A stretch of 64,000 nucleotides of DNA from Leifsonia sp. Leaf264 (GCF_001422325.1 NZ_LMMR01000001.1:745256-809255), one strand, 5' to 3'; shown: positions 43,053 to 53,448, numbered from the stretch's first letter. The notes: generated from the sequence alone by a model not told the origin. A program made the numbers and translations.

Positions 43053-44565
43053 GGATGCCGTCGAGCACGAGCTCGCGCACCGCCGGAACCAGCTCGGCCG
43101 TCAGCGCGACCTCGTCGACCTCGAGCAGCTGGGACAGCGCTGCGCAGATGGCGCCCACAGACAGTTCGCCGTCGCACGCTCCGATGAGGGCGGCGAGCGC
43201 CGTGTCAAGAGTGACGGCGCGCCCGAAGCCGCCGCCCTGGCGCAGTATCATCGCGGTCGGGTTCTCGTCGCCCGGCCAGTAGTGCCGTTCCTCCGTGACG
43301 TCGCCGGCGACGGTGAGGCACGTCGAGAGCAGCCCGGCGTCGTCGGTGCCGGCCAGCCAGTCGTGTGCGGCCACGCCCACCTCGAGGTGGGCGCCGACCC
43401 CCTGCGGCTCGATATCACCGAGCGGGCCGTGCTGCTGCTCGGTACGCGTGAGGGTGACGGATGCGCCGGCCTGCGGCACCCGCAGCACCACGTAGCCGAA
43501 TCCGACGCCCGAGACCCCGCGCCCGGCGAAGTCGTCGAGCCACGCACCGTACAGGCGGTCGAAGTCGGGCGTCGACGGGGTCGTGCCACCGTCGCGGATC
43601 CAGGTCTCCGCGTAGAGCGCCGCTCCCAGCACCTCGCGCTCGACGATCCAGTAGTCGAGCGCGACGGCGTCGAGCCAGCCGCGGACGCGCTCGAGTCCGT
43701 CATCGCCGTCGTGGTACTCCCAGTTGCCGAGCAGCTGGGCGTCGCCGCCGGGATTCAGGTGATCGGCGACGCCGGTGAGAACGGCCTGCACGAGAGCATC
43801 GCCCACCAGCCCGCCGTCACGGTATTCGTAGGACGGAACCCCGTCCACCCGCGGAGTGATGACGAAGGGCGGGTTCGACACGATCCGGTCGAAGCGCTCC
43901 CCCGCGACGGGCTCGAACAGGCTGCCGAGCCTGAACTCGATGTTGTCGAAGCCGTTCAGTGCCGCGTTCACGGCGGCGATGGTGAGCGCACGCTGCGAGA
44001 TGTCGGTGGCGACGACCCGCCGGGCATGTCGGGCCGCGTGCATGGCCTGGATGCCGCATCCGGTGCCGAGATCGAGTACGGAGTCGACTGATGCCTGGAA
44101 CATCAGGCCGCTGAGGGTGAGCGAGGCTCCCCCGACCCCCAGGACGTGGTCTTCGGCGAGCGGCCCGCCCGTGGCGAGCTCGCCGAGGTCGGAGACGATC
44201 CACCAGGCGCCGGCGCCGTCGGTGTCCTCGAAGGAGTACGGGCGCAGGTCGAGTGCCGCACGCGCCTGATCGGCGGTGATGGCCACGAGGCCGAGGTCGA
44301 CGGCGCCGGCAGCGCCCAGCGCGGGGAAGGCAGCGTCGAGCTCGGAACGGGGCACCTCCCGGCCGAGCACGAAGAGGTCGGCGAGGATGGCCACGGCCGG
44401 CAGCGCTGAACGCGAGTCGCGCAGCGCGTCGATCGCACGGCGGGCGGGAACACGATGGCCGCGGTGCAACGCCTCGGCGGCATCCGGGCCCCAGAGTCCC
44501 GCGAGGGCCGGTACTGAATAGCCGGCGGCGGTGAGATCGGTTCGGAGCAGGTCGACGGGGTTCAC
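43024..44565 (-). CDS. Large methyltransferase (DUF7059 plus RsmC/MTS-type SAM domain)
   Basis: A 513-residue protein. Residues 1-150 form the head (LLRTDLTAAGYSVPALAGLWGPDAAEALHRGHRVPARRAID) found in actinobacterial MTS-type methyltransferases. Residues 165-330 are a class I SAM fold with VLDLGTGCGIQAMHAARHARRVVATDI (motif I, near residue 173) and the N6-adenine-type motif NPPFVI (near residue 245), suggesting a nucleobase or protein amide target. It starts at GTG 44565 after an AGGGG run very close to the start. The C-terminus overlaps the LysM gene by 29 bases. Confidence 0.87.
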   Translation of the reverse strand: MNPVDLLRTDLTAAGYSVPALAGLWGPDAAEALHRGHRVPARRAIDALRDSRSALPAVAILADLFVLGREVPRSELDAAFPALGAAGAVDLGLVAITADQARAALDLRPYSFEDTDGAGAWWIVSDLGELATGGPLAEDHVLGVGGASLTLSGLMFQASVDSVLDLGTGCGIQAMHAARHARRVVATDISQRALTIAAVNAALNGFDNIEFRLGSLFEPVAGERFDRIVSNPPFVITPRVDGVPSYEYRDGGLVGDALVQAVLTGVADHLNPGGDAQLLGNWEYHDGDDGLERVRGWLDAVALDYWIVEREVLGAALYAETWIRDGGTTPSTPDFDRLYGAWLDDFAGRGVSGVGFGYVVLRVPQAGASVTLTRTEQQHGPLGDIEPQGVGAHLEVGVAAHDWLAGTDDAGLLSTCLTVAGDVTEERHYWPGDENPTAMILRQGGGFGRAVTLDTALAALIGACDGELSVGAICAALSQLLEVDEVALTAELVPAVRELVLDGILSPSSSSRG

Positions 44566-44579
44566 ACCCCTATTGAACC

Positions 44580-44798
44580 TCAGCCGTGGACGATGCGACT
44601 GCCGGACGACTGCGCACGGTGGCGTTCGGTGCGAGCCGGTACGAGGACCCACGCCCGCAGGCGAGCGCGGAAGGTGTGGCGGGACTGGCGTCGGGCGGCC
44701 TGGGCGCGGCGACGGCGGATCTCGAGCTCGCGCACGACGGCGACGTCGTCGTCGGTGCGGAAGATGGTCTGGGCTGTGTACGGGCTGAGTGCGGGCAT
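44580..44798 (-). CDS. Possible small basic protein of 72 residues
   Basis: The reading frame MPALSPYTAQTIFRTDDDVAVVRELEIRRRRAQAARRQSR has a plausible start and an Arg-rich helix. A GGAGGA site sits almost against the ATG, which is closer than usual. No family is recognised. It lies in the only stretch above 300 bases (44566-44955) without a clear gene, and it could instead be non-coding leader. The remaining 150 bases up to the phosphodiesterase gene hold two GAGCAAT repeats but no reading frame I would defend. Confidence 0.4.
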   Translation of the reverse strand: MPALSPYTAQTIFRTDDDVAVVRELEIRRRRAQAARRQSRHTFRARLRAWVLVPARTERHRAQSSGSRIVHG

Positions 44799-44955
44799 TC
44801 CTCCAGCGTGACCTCAACCTGTCGCCAGGGGCTCGGGGATGGCCCCACAGGCCCTCGGGGCGGGTCCTGAGATCCACTGAGCAATTCTCGATCCGGCATC
44901 CGACTCGCGGAGCAATATTCACTCGCCGTTCAGTCTTCTCTGCTTGGGTTGCCCC

Positions 44956-45906
44956 GTGATCCCCAGAACGGCTGAACACCCGCGGCCCGACCATTTCCTC
45001 CTGCACATCAGCGACACCCACCTTCTCGCCGGCGACGGCAAGCTGTATGGACGAGTCGACAGCGAGAGTCACCTGCGTGATCTCTTCGCCACCCTCGAGG
45101 CCTCGGGCGGACGCCCCGACGCCATAATCTTCACCGGCGACCTCGCCGACAAAGGCGAAGCCGACGCCTACAGCCGCATCCGGGCCATCGTCGACCCTGT
45201 CGCCGAACGGCTCGGCTCACGCGTCGTGTGGGTGATGGGCAACCACGACGATCGTGCCGCGTTCCGCCACGGCCTGCGCGACGAGCAGCCATCGACGACA
45301 CCCGTCGACGACGTGACCTGGATCGGCGACCTGCGCATCATCACGCTGGACACCAGCGTTCCCGGTCACCACCACGGCGAGGTGTCCGGCGCGCAGCTCG
45401 ACTGGCTGGCCGCCGAGCTGGCGACGACAGCACCCGACGGGACGATCCTGGCGATGCACCACCCGCCAGTTCCGTCGGTGCTCGACCTCGCGGTCTCCGT
45501 GGAGCTGCGCGACCAGATGGACCTCGCGGAGGTCCTCGCCGGCAGCGACGTGCGCAGCATCATCGCCGGCCACCTGCACTACTCCTCGATGGCCACCTTC
45601 GCCGGGATCCCAGTGTCGGTCGCGTCGGCGAGCTGCTACACGCAGGACCTCGCTGTGCCCGTCGGGGGAACCAGGCCCCGCGATGGCGCACGCGCCTTCA
45701 ACCTCGTGCACGTGTACCCGACGACGGTGCTGCACTCCGTGGTGCCGTTGGGCGAGTTCCCGGCGCTCGACTACGTCGATGCCACGGAGACCGAGCGCAG
45801 GCTCGATGCCGCCGGCATCCGGATTGCGGATCCGGTCAGGCCCCTGGTGCAGCAGAGCGCGCATCGCTCCGCGCCGCCGACGACTCCGATCCAGATTCTG
45901 GCCTGA
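44956..45906 (+). CDS. Metallophosphoesterase, CpdA-like 3',5'-cyclic nucleotide phosphodiesterase
   Basis: A 316-residue dimetal phosphodiesterase. Motifs run in order: [10 protein letters not shown] (near residue 16), [10 protein letters not shown] (near 60), [13 protein letters not shown] (near 92), AMHHPPVPS (near 172) and [10 protein letters not shown] (near 205). This is the CpdA/Icc arrangement, which hydrolyses cAMP or related nucleotides, though actinobacterial members can be unspecific. Translation starts at GTG 44956; TTG at 44944 is a weaker alternative. The last 71 bases overlap the convergent Stealth gene. Confidence 0.9.
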   Translation: MIPRTAEHPRPDHFLLHISDTHLLAGDGKLYGRVDSESHLRDLFATLEASGGRPDAIIFTGDLADKGEADAYSRIRAIVDPVAERLGSRVVWVMGNHDDRAAFRHGLRDEQPSTTPVDDVTWIGDLRIITLDTSVPGHHHGEVSGAQLDWLAAELATTAPDGTILAMHHPPVPSVLDLAVSVELRDQMDLAEVLAGSDVRSIIAGHLHYSSMATFAGIPVSVASASCYTQDLAVPVGGTRPRDGARAFNLVHVYPTTVLHSVVPLGEFPALDYVDATETERRLDAAGIRIADPVRPLVQQSAHRSAPPTTPIQILA

Positions 45907-47539
45907 CCTTCTCCCACGGCGCCGGGAACGGGAAGTAGCGCTCGAGGAAGTCGGTGACCGCAGCGGTGCGCTCCTCGACCGAGATCTCGGGCTTGGAACC
46001 GTCGTTCAGGCAGAACATGTCCTGGTCTCGGCGCTTGAGCAGGCGCGACATCTGGTCGGGAGCCATGGCCAGCGTCGTCTCGATGTACTTGACCTTCGCC
46101 TGCGTCTGCACCACGGCGCGGCCCGTCATGAGCGAGTAGTAGTGGTACAGCGAGTTGGTCACCGAGATGTCGGTGGCCGAGCGGAAGCGACTGGCGGCAG
46201 TGCGGGTGAAGTCCTCGGGGAACTCCTCGGTCTCCATGGTGCGCATGACGCTGGCGCGCAACGGCGCGGCGCAGTGCTCGAGGTGCCGAGTGGTGACCTT
46301 GCCGAAGCGATCCTGCAGGAGTCGACGGTTGACGCGGGCGGCGTTCTCGAATCCGCTGCGGGTCGGGTCGTTCTCGCCCAGGCCGATGCGGGTGGAGGCC
46401 TCGACGAACTTGGTGATGCCGCCCGGCGAGAAGAACAGCTCGGGTGACAGCGGGCGGCCGAAGAACATGTCGTCGTTGGAGTAGAGGAAGTGCTCGGCGA
46501 TGCCCGGGATGTTGTGCAGCTGGCTCTCGACGGCGTGCGAGTTGTGCGTCGGCAGCACGCTCGTGTCGGCGAAGAAGTCCTCGCTGCGCATGATCGTGAC
46601 CTGGGGGTGGTCCGCCAGCCACTCGGGCGCCGGCGAATCCGTGGCGATGAAGATGCGACGCACCCACGGCGCGAACATGTACACGCTGCGGAGCGCGTAC
46701 TTGAGCTCGTCGATCTGGCGATAGCGCGCCTCGTTGTCGTCGCCGTCGCCGACGACGTAGGCCTGCATCCGCTTCGCCCGCTCACGCACGAAGTCGGCGC
46801 TCGAGCCGTCGACCCAGGAGAACACCATGTCGACGTCGAAGTCGATGTCGCTCGCGTGCGGAGCGAACATGTTCTCGAGCGTGCGCCAGCGACGGCCGTA
46901 GAGCTCCACCGAGTCCTCGACGGCCTCGGATCGCGGCATCCGTGCCCGCATCAGGCTGTTCGGGCGCGGGGCGACGATCTCCTCGTCGCCGAAGCGCCAG
47001 AACTCCAGCTGGAAGGCGGTCTCGGCGCCGTAGCGGAGGCGCCCGATGGGCTCGATGCGCGGCCGGTAGAGCCTGAAGACCGAGGCCTTGCGCTTGGCGG
47101 ACAGGGTTCCGTCGGCCACCAGCACGTCGCGGATGTCGTCATGGTCGACGGTCTGCGAATAGAACGGCTCATTGGCGAACGCGCTCGCGAGTGCGGCGCA
47201 CACCTCTCGGCGGCTGCGTCGGTCGACGGCGATGACGGCACGATCACCGTCTCCGCGCACCAACAGGAACTCGATGCCTGCGGCGATGAGGGCGTCGCGC
47301 ACGGCGATGAGGTCCTCGATCATCGACTCGCGCGGCGTGAAGTGTCCCGTCGCGAGGGCGTACTGGCCCTTGCGCAGCACGAGGTCGTCGCGGTCGAAGC
47401 GGGTGCGGCCGTCAGGAGCACCGATCAGCAGCGGCTCGGGCAGGGCGGAGAGGGATCCGCGGCGTCGCTTCGGCGCGGGCGGGCGCCCGAATGCGACGGG
47501 TCGGTCGACCCGGTCCCCCGTGTGTGCTTGCTCGGTCAT
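45836..47539 (-). CDS. Stealth-family polysaccharide phosphotransferase
   Basis: A 567-residue cytoplasmic enzyme that transfers a sugar phosphate into capsule-like polymers. The Stealth conserved regions are present: CR1 [11 protein letters not shown] (near residue 238), CR2 [25 protein letters not shown] (near 274), CR3 [31 protein letters not shown] (near 330) and CR4 DQDMFCLND near the end. An N-terminal extension of about 230 residues is family-typical in actinobacteria. No other capsule genes are nearby. ATG 47539 follows TCACATG-like sequence. Confidence 0.94.
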   Translation of the reverse strand: MTEQAHTGDRVDRPVAFGRPPAPKRRRGSLSALPEPLLIGAPDGRTRFDRDDLVLRKGQYALATGHFTPRESMIEDLIAVRDALIAAGIEFLLVRGDGDRAVIAVDRRSRREVCAALASAFANEPFYSQTVDHDDIRDVLVADGTLSAKRKASVFRLYRPRIEPIGRLRYGAETAFQLEFWRFGDEEIVAPRPNSLMRARMPRSEAVEDSVELYGRRWRTLENMFAPHASDIDFDVDMVFSWVDGSSADFVRERAKRMQAYVVGDGDDNEARYRQIDELKYALRSVYMFAPWVRRIFIATDSPAPEWLADHPQVTIMRSEDFFADTSVLPTHNSHAVESQLHNIPGIAEHFLYSNDDMFFGRPLSPELFFSPGGITKFVEASTRIGLGENDPTRSGFENAARVNRRLLQDRFGKVTTRHLEHCAAPLRASVMRTMETEEFPEDFTRTAASRFRSATDISVTNSLYHYYSLMTGRAVVQTQAKVKYIETTLAMAPDQMSRLLKRRDQDMFCLNDGSKPEISVEERTAAVTDFLERYFPFPAPWEKVRPESGSESSAARSDARSAAPGA

Positions 47540-47599
47540 GTGGACCCGCCTCCCCTCGTCGGTCTCCCTTGATCCTAAGCGAGAGATCGTGGCACGCTG

Positions 47600-50581
47600 T
47601 CAGCGAGGGGCGGCTCCGGCACTGGCTGCGGCTCCGACGCCGGGTGCGGCTCCGGCTGCGGCTCCGGCCAGGAACACGGCCTCCGTGCGCGACGACGCTC
47701 CGAGCTTGCGGAGGATCGCCGACACATGCACGCTCGCGGTCTTGCCGCTGATGAAGAGCTCGGTGCCGATCTCACGGTTGCTCAGGCCCCGGGCGACGAG
47801 ATCGAGCACCTGCTGCTCGCGAGGGGTGAGCGGCTCGGTCGCGGCATCCGATGCCGACTCGGGCTGTGGCTGGGGTTCCGCGCTCAGCCGTGCCCGTCGT
47901 GCCAGCGCGCGAGCCTGATCGCCGACAAGCCCGATGCCGATGCGATCGGCTTCGCTGACGGCCGACTGCAGGCTCTCGTGCGCGCCGACCCTGTCACCGG
48001 CGTCGATCTGCGCCTCGGCCAGCCGGAGGGCGGCATACGGGCTTAGGTGCACCGGTCCGCCAGCTGCAGCCGCCAGCGCCCGCTGCCACAGGACGGGATC
48101 GAGCCCGGTGCCGGCGTCGCCGCCCAACTCGGCGTCGACGAAGGCGCTCCACACCGGTGCCGTGGGCCACCAGTCCAGTTCGGCCGAGGCCAGTCGCAGG
48201 TCTGTGGCCGCCGCGTCGACGTCGACCGGGGACGCCGCACCCCCTGCTGAGCGGCGGATGCCGGCGACAGCGCGGGCGGCCACGGCGAGGAGAGGCAGGT
48301 CGTAGCCCGGAATGCTGCGGTGCTCGGGACGGAACACAACGCTCGCCTCGGCCCACGCCCGCTCGTCGTCGCCCTCGGCGATGGCGATCTCGGCCGCGAG
48401 GCGGGCGATGCCGAGCCTCGTCTGCATCTCGACCTCGACGAGAGAGGCGATGGTGGAATCCAGCGACCGGAACATGACGGCAGCACCCGTCACGTCTCCC
48501 CGCCAGAGCATCCCCCACATGCGCGCCCGCTGCAGGTACACCCTGAAGGCGAACGGCGGATCGAGCGAGAGCCCCCGTTCGATCAGAGCGTCCGCGCGGT
48601 CCCACTCTCCCAGCGCGTAGTACGGGTCGACGGCGTTGGAGGCCAGGATGACGCCCGAGATGCGCTCGACGCCGAGTTCGCGGGCCCGCATCAGGCCGCT
48701 CTCGGCCAATTCAACGGCCGAGCGATACCGGCCGAGCAGGTAGTGCACGTCGGAGATGTTGACCCTGTAGCGCAGGCCTGCAACGCGATCGCCATCGCCC
48801 AGTACACGCGCCCGCTCGAGCATTGCCAGTCCACCCTCGATGTCGCCGTTGTGCACCATGCTCACGCCGGCGATGTTGTGGGCGACCGAGGAATAGCGGT
48901 CGGAGCCCGCTGCCGCTGCCTCGGTCGCGGCATCCGCCGCCATGGCGATGGCCTCCTGCGTGCGCCCCTCGATCATCAGGCGCCCGGCGAGTGCCGTGAG
49001 CATGGTGGAGCGAAGTTCACCGGGGCTGCCGGGCGGAACGAGGTTGACAGCCCGCTCGAGGAGCGGCACCGTGCCCGTACGACCGGCATTGCCGAGGTAG
49101 AACGCCTTGTCGCGGAGGGCTCGGGCATACTGCAGCGGCCGGTCGGGCCCGCCCTCGGCCAGCGCGAGATCGATGAGCGCGAGGGAGCGCTCGTTCTCAC
49201 CGGCATTGCGCAGGTGCGACGCCGTTCGGCCGAGGAGTTCGAGCCGATTCATGCCGGAGACGCGCTCGGGGTCGGCGACCTGATCCCAGAGCTCGAGGGC
49301 GCGCTCGCCCATCTGCCCGGCCGTGGCATAGGCGAAGGCGGCGCGTGCCTCCTCCCTGGCGGCGAGCGTGGCGGGGAACGCCTTCTCGGGAACGTGCGCC
49401 GCCATCCAGTGATAGGAGACCTCGGCGGCGACCCGGCGGCCGCCGGACGTGCGTTCGAGGGCCTCGGCGTAGGCGGCGTGGAAGCGGCCGCGCTCCCCGG
49501 GAAGCAGTTCGGCGTGGATGGCCTCGCGCACGAGGGCATGCCGGAACGCATAATCGTCATCGCCGGCCACGAGCACGCTGGCGAACACCGCCTCGCGGAT
49601 GGCGGCGTCGAGGTCTTCGGGCCCGCCCGTGTGCACGGCGGTGAGCAGGGCGTGCGACACACGGACGCCTCCTGCCGCAAGCAGTCGCAGCACGGCCTGG
49701 GTGCTCGCCTCGAGTCGCTCGTACCGGGCGAGGAGCAGGTCGCGCAGGGTGTCGGGCAGTCCGTCATCGGTGGGGCAGCCTCCGAGACCGAGAAGCTCCT
49801 CGACGAAGAAGGGCACTCCCTCGCTGCGTTCGGCCGTACGCGCCAGGATGTCGGGATCGGGAGCCTCGCCGAGGATCGCCTTCACCTGCCGTCGCACCTG
49901 CGCCTTCGTGAGTCGACCCAGCTCCCAGCGATCGACGGCCCGCCCACGATCGAGTTCGGTGAGGAATCCGCGCACGGGATGGCCACGGGTGACGTCGTCG
50001 CTGCGATAGGTCAGCAGGAGGAGCAGGCGGCCGCGACGCACGGCCCTGATGAGGAAGCGAAGCAGGGTGAGACTCGCCGCGTCGATCCAGTGCAGGTCCT
50101 CCACGATGACGACGAGGGATCGGCCGAGCGAGAACTGCTCCAGGACGACGGCGACGGCCTCGTGCAGCTGCGCCGACGATCCTGCGTCGGCATCGCCCTG
50201 CGCGAGTTCGGGGAGCAGGGCGATCAGTGCAGATCGGCCCGGGCCCGCGGCATCCATCACGGCTTCTGCGCCGAACTCGGCGACGAGGCTGCGCAACACG
50301 TCTTTGACCGGCGCGTAGGGTGCAGCGACGGAGCCGAGGTCGACGGACTGGCCGCGGAGCACGAGCACCTCTGACGGTACGGATGCCTCGAACTCGGCGA
50401 GCAGCCGGGTCTTGCCGATACCGGCCTCACCGCCGACCACGGCCGTGCGGGGCACGCCGTCGGTCACGGCCTCGAGGAGTCCTCGAAGCCGCTCGAGATC
50501 ACCCTCACGCCCGACCATCTGCGGGCTCGACATCGACGACGGCACGTTCCGATCGTGCCACGGACCGCCGACATCTGTCAT
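47600..50581 (-). CDS. Large ATP-binding LuxR regulator, coupled to a 66-codon gene
   Basis: A 993-residue STAND/LAL regulator. A P-loop VVGGEAGIGKTRLLAEF lies near residues 46-62, Walker B VVIVEDLHWIDAASL near 140, the centre has TPR-like repeats, and the C-terminus ends in LuxR HTH (PLTPREQQVLDLVARGLSNREIGTELFISGKTASVHVSAIL) followed by a long Ala/Gly-rich tail. I chose ATG 50581 because its ATG overlaps the stop of the preceding small gene (ATGA), which gives clear coupling; ATG 50533 is an alternative nearer the conserved domain. Confidence 0.9.
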   Translation of the reverse strand: MTDVGGPWHDRNVPSSMSSPQMVGREGDLERLRGLLEAVTDGVPRTAVVGGEAGIGKTRLLAEFEASVPSEVLVLRGQSVDLGSVAAPYAPVKDVLRSLVAEFGAEAVMDAAGPGRSALIALLPELAQGDADAGSSAQLHEAVAVVLEQFSLGRSLVVIVEDLHWIDAASLTLLRFLIRAVRRGRLLLLLTYRSDDVTRGHPVRGFLTELDRGRAVDRWELGRLTKAQVRRQVKAILGEAPDPDILARTAERSEGVPFFVEELLGLGGCPTDDGLPDTLRDLLLARYERLEASTQAVLRLLAAGGVRVSHALLTAVHTGGPEDLDAAIREAVFASVLVAGDDDYAFRHALVREAIHAELLPGERGRFHAAYAEALERTSGGRRVAAEVSYHWMAAHVPEKAFPATLAAREEARAAFAYATAGQMGERALELWDQVADPERVSGMNRLELLGRTASHLRNAGENERSLALIDLALAEGGPDRPLQYARALRDKAFYLGNAGRTGTVPLLERAVNLVPPGSPGELRSTMLTALAGRLMIEGRTQEAIAMAADAATEAAAAGSDRYSSVAHNIAGVSMVHNGDIEGGLAMLERARVLGDGDRVAGLRYRVNISDVHYLLGRYRSAVELAESGLMRARELGVERISGVILASNAVDPYYALGEWDRADALIERGLSLDPPFAFRVYLQRARMWGMLWRGDVTGAAVMFRSLDSTIASLVEVEMQTRLGIARLAAEIAIAEGDDERAWAEASVVFRPEHRSIPGYDLPLLAVAARAVAGIRRSAGGAASPVDVDAAATDLRLASAELDWWPTAPVWSAFVDAELGGDAGTGLDPVLWQRALAAAAGGPVHLSPYAALRLAEAQIDAGDRVGAHESLQSAVSEADRIGIGLVGDQARALARRARLSAEPQPQPESASDAATEPLTPREQQVLDLVARGLSNREIGTELFISGKTASVHVSAILRKLGASSRTEAVFLAGAAAGAAPGVGAAASAGAAPR

Positions 50582-50778
50582 CGGTGCGCGAGTCGCGCTG
50601 CCGTCGGGTTCCTGTGGTGGAACAGGGGCGCCCAGGCGTGGTGTCGTCGCACCGGACCGGCGTCCTCCTCCGGCTCTCCTGCCTCCTCCACGCGACGGCG
50701 CTGCTCCAGCCACTGAGTGGCTGCGGTCGACTCGTGACGATGAAGCGTCTCCGCCATGTACTGAGCTGCGAACTGCAT
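50578..50778 (-). CDS. Small 66-residue protein, operon partner of the LuxR ATPase
   Basis: The frame begins MQFAAQYMAETLHRHESTAATQWLEQRR and is rich in His and Arg, with a helical first half and a basic end. The ribosome site AGGAGG sits at the ideal distance before the ATG, and its TGA overlaps the regulator ATG, the strongest coding evidence for a protein this small. No family is recognised. By position it could modulate the regulator or be a coupled leader peptide. Confidence 0.72.
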   Translation of the reverse strand: MQFAAQYMAETLHRHESTAATQWLEQRRRVEEAGEPEEDAGPVRRHHAWAPLFHHRNPTAARLAHR

Positions 50779-50884
50779 TGTGGACCTCCTGATTCGATAG
50801 GTCCAGCGTGCTCGCCGAGCCCTACCCGGCGGATCGGGAGGATGCCCTAGATCGAGGCTGCAGCCACCTCAGATCGTCGCTCGG

Positions 50885-53395
50885 CTAGGCCGGGCCCACG
50901 CGCGTGACGCGGATGACGGCCTCGCCCGCGTCGTCGGAGGCGTCGAGGTCGACCGTGGCCTCGATCGCCCAGTCGTGGTCGCCGTCGGGATCGTCGAAGA
51001 TCTGGCGGGCCGTCCAGACGCGGGTGCTCTCGTCAAGCACGAGGAGCGCCGAACTGCGGGCATTCGGGCCGATTCCCATCGAGTCGTACTCGGTGAAGTA
51101 GCCGTCGAGGGCCTGCCGCCAGGCGACCTCGCCGAATCCGTGCGCAGAGTCGAGTTCGTCGAGCGCTGCGTAGTCCTCGCGGGCCGCCAGTTGCACCCTG
51201 CGGAACAGCTCGTTGCGCACCAGCACGCGGAAGGCGCGGATGTTCGTGGTGAGGCGGCTGGGCGCAGGGGGCACGACGGCCGTCTCGAGCGCGTGATGAG
51301 CTGCGGCATCCGGATGCGCGAGCTCGTTCCACTCGTCGAGCAGGCTGGAGTCCACCTGTCGCACGAGCTCGCCGAGCCACTCGATGAGGTCGGCGAGGTC
51401 TTCCGTGCGCAGGTCGAGCGGGATCGTCTGCCGAGCCGTTCTGTAGGCGTCGGAGAGGTAGCGCAGCACCACCCCCTCCGAGCGCGCGAGCTTGTAGAAC
51501 GCGATGAACTCGCCGAACGACATCGCCCGCTCGTACATGTCGCGCACGACGGACTTGGGGCTGAGCGCGAAGTCGCGCACCCACGGCTGCACCGCCGCGT
51601 AGGTCTCGTAGGCGGCGTCGAGGAGCTCGGCGAGAGGCTGCGAATGCGTGATGCCCTCGAGCAGCTCCATCCGTTCCTCGTACTCGATGCCCTCGGACTT
51701 CATGGCGGCGACGGCCTCGCCGCGCGCGACGAACTGCTGCTGCGCGAGGATCGCGCGTGGATCGTCGAGCGTCGACTCCAGCACCGAGATGATGTCGAGC
51801 GCATAGCTCGGCGATTCGGGCTCGATGAGCTCGAACGCCTCGAGGGCGAACGGCGACAGCGGCTGGTTGAGCGCGAAGTTGGGTTCGAGATCGACGGCGA
51901 GGCGGATGACGTCGCCGTCCTGCGTGACGATTCCGGATGCCCGGAGCGTGCGGTAGATGCCGAGCGCACGGCGGGCCAGCTCGAGCTGGCGCTTCCACGG
52001 CTCGTGGTTGTCGAACACCAGGGCGTGCACGTTCGCGAACACGTCGCCTCCGCGACCGATCACGTTGATCAGCATCGCGCTGGTGATCTGCATGTGCGAG
52101 CGCAGGGCCTCGGGCTCGGCGTCGATGAGCTTGCGGAACGACGGCTCACCCCACGACACGAAGCCGTCCGGAGCCTTCTTGCGGATGATCTTGCGCTTCT
52201 TCTTCGGGTCGTCGCCGGCCCTCTCGATGGCCTTGAGGTTCTCGGACTCGTGCTCGGGCGCCTGCGCCACGACGGTGCCGGTGGTGTCGTAGCCGGCCCG
52301 GCCGGCCCGGCCGGCGATCTGGTGGAACTCGCGTGCCGTGAGTTGCCGCATCCGTTGGCCGTCGTACTTCGTGAGGGCCGTGAGCAGGACGGTTCGGATG
52401 GGCACGTTGATGCCGACACCGAGGGTGTCGGTTCCGCAGATGACGCGGAGCAGCCCCCGTTGGGCGAGAGTCTCGACCAGCCGGCGGTACTTCGGCAGCA
52501 TGCCGGCGTGGTGCACGCCGATGCCCATGCGGATCAGCCGCGACAGCGTCTTGCCGAAGGCCGTCGTGAACCTGAACTCCGCGATGAGCTCGGCGATCTC
52601 GTCGCGTTGCTCCCGGCTGGCGATCTTCGCACTCGCCAGCGCCTGGGCGCGCTCGAGCGCCGACGCCTGCGAGAAGTGCACGATGTAGACGGGCGCCCGG
52701 TTCGTCTGCAGCAGGTCGTCGATGGTCTCGTGCACCGGCGTGGTCTCGTAGTAGTAGCTGAGCGGCACCGGGCGTTCGACGCCAGTGACGGATGCTGTGT
52801 CGCGGCCGGTGCGCCGGGTGAGGTCGTCGGCGATCTCGGTGGTGTCGCCCAGGGTGGCCGACATGAGCACGAACTGGGCAGAGGGGAGCAGCAGCAGCGG
52901 GACCTGCCAGGCCCAGCCGCGGTCCTGGTCGGCGTAGAAGTGGAACTCGTCCATGATGACGACGTCGGCCTCGGTGTCGTCGCCGTGCCGCAACGCCTGG
53001 TTGGCGAGGATCTCGGCGGTGCAGCAGATGATGGGCGCATCGGGGTTCACGGCCGAGTCGCCCGTCATCATGCCGACGTTCGCCGCCCCGAAGGTCTCCA
53101 CGAGGGCGAAGAACTTCTCGCTCACGAGCGCCTTGATCGGTGCCGTGTAGAAGGAACGCTTTCCGGCGGCCATCGCCGCGAAGTGGGCGCCAACCGCGAC
53201 GAGTGACTTCCCAGTGCCGGTGGGAGTCGAGAGGATGAGGTTCGCGCCCGAGACGATCTCGATGAGCGCCTCCTCCTGGGCGGGATAGAGGCTGAGGCCG
53301 GTGTCGGCCACCCAGCCCTCGAACGCCTCGAAGATGACGTCGGCATCCGTCGACTCCGGAAGGCGATCGAGAAGGGGACGCGCATCGGAGCTCAT
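50885..53395 (-). CDS. DEAD/DEAH-box RNA helicase of the DUF3516 type
   Basis: An 836-residue superfamily 2 helicase. Motifs: Walker A STPTGTGKSLVAVGAHF (near residue 57), Ia TAPIKALVSEKFF, DEFH box IMDEFHFYADQD (near 142), SAT in FVLMSATLGDT (near 170), and in domain 2 GIGVHHAGMLPKYRR, CGTDTLGVGINVPIRTVL and HQIAGRAGRAGYD. The C-terminal 400 residues are the DUF3516 region common in actinobacteria. It probably processes structured RNA. ATG 53395 is the first start inside the conserved domain; a longer form could start upstream. Confidence 0.93.
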   Translation of the reverse strand: MSSDARPLLDRLPESTDADVIFEAFEGWVADTGLSLYPAQEEALIEIVSGANLILSTPTGTGKSLVAVGAHFAAMAAGKRSFYTAPIKALVSEKFFALVETFGAANVGMMTGDSAVNPDAPIICCTAEILANQALRHGDDTEADVVIMDEFHFYADQDRGWAWQVPLLLLPSAQFVLMSATLGDTTEIADDLTRRTGRDTASVTGVERPVPLSYYYETTPVHETIDDLLQTNRAPVYIVHFSQASALERAQALASAKIASREQRDEIAELIAEFRFTTAFGKTLSRLIRMGIGVHHAGMLPKYRRLVETLAQRGLLRVICGTDTLGVGINVPIRTVLLTALTKYDGQRMRQLTAREFHQIAGRAGRAGYDTTGTVVAQAPEHESENLKAIERAGDDPKKKRKIIRKKAPDGFVSWGEPSFRKLIDAEPEALRSHMQITSAMLINVIGRGGDVFANVHALVFDNHEPWKRQLELARRALGIYRTLRASGIVTQDGDVIRLAVDLEPNFALNQPLSPFALEAFELIEPESPSYALDIISVLESTLDDPRAILAQQQFVARGEAVAAMKSEGIEYEERMELLEGITHSQPLAELLDAAYETYAAVQPWVRDFALSPKSVVRDMYERAMSFGEFIAFYKLARSEGVVLRYLSDAYRTARQTIPLDLRTEDLADLIEWLGELVRQVDSSLLDEWNELAHPDAAAHHALETAVVPPAPSRLTTNIRAFRVLVRNELFRRVQLAAREDYAALDELDSAHGFGEVAWRQALDGYFTEYDSMGIGPNARSSALLVLDESTRVWTARQIFDDPDGDHDWAIEATVDLDASDDAGEAVIRVTRVGPA

Positions 53396-53448
53396 GGTGA
53401 TCGATCCTACGGTCGCCGAGCCCATGGGCACGGGAGTACCATCTGGGC

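Noticed and set aside
48320-50374. 684-codon open frame opposite the second LuxR ATPase
   Set aside because: Shadow frame; no domain and no ribosome site of note.
50975-53206. 743-codon open frame on the plus strand opposite the helicase
   Set aside because: The helicase strand has all superfamily 2 motifs; the antisense frame has none.
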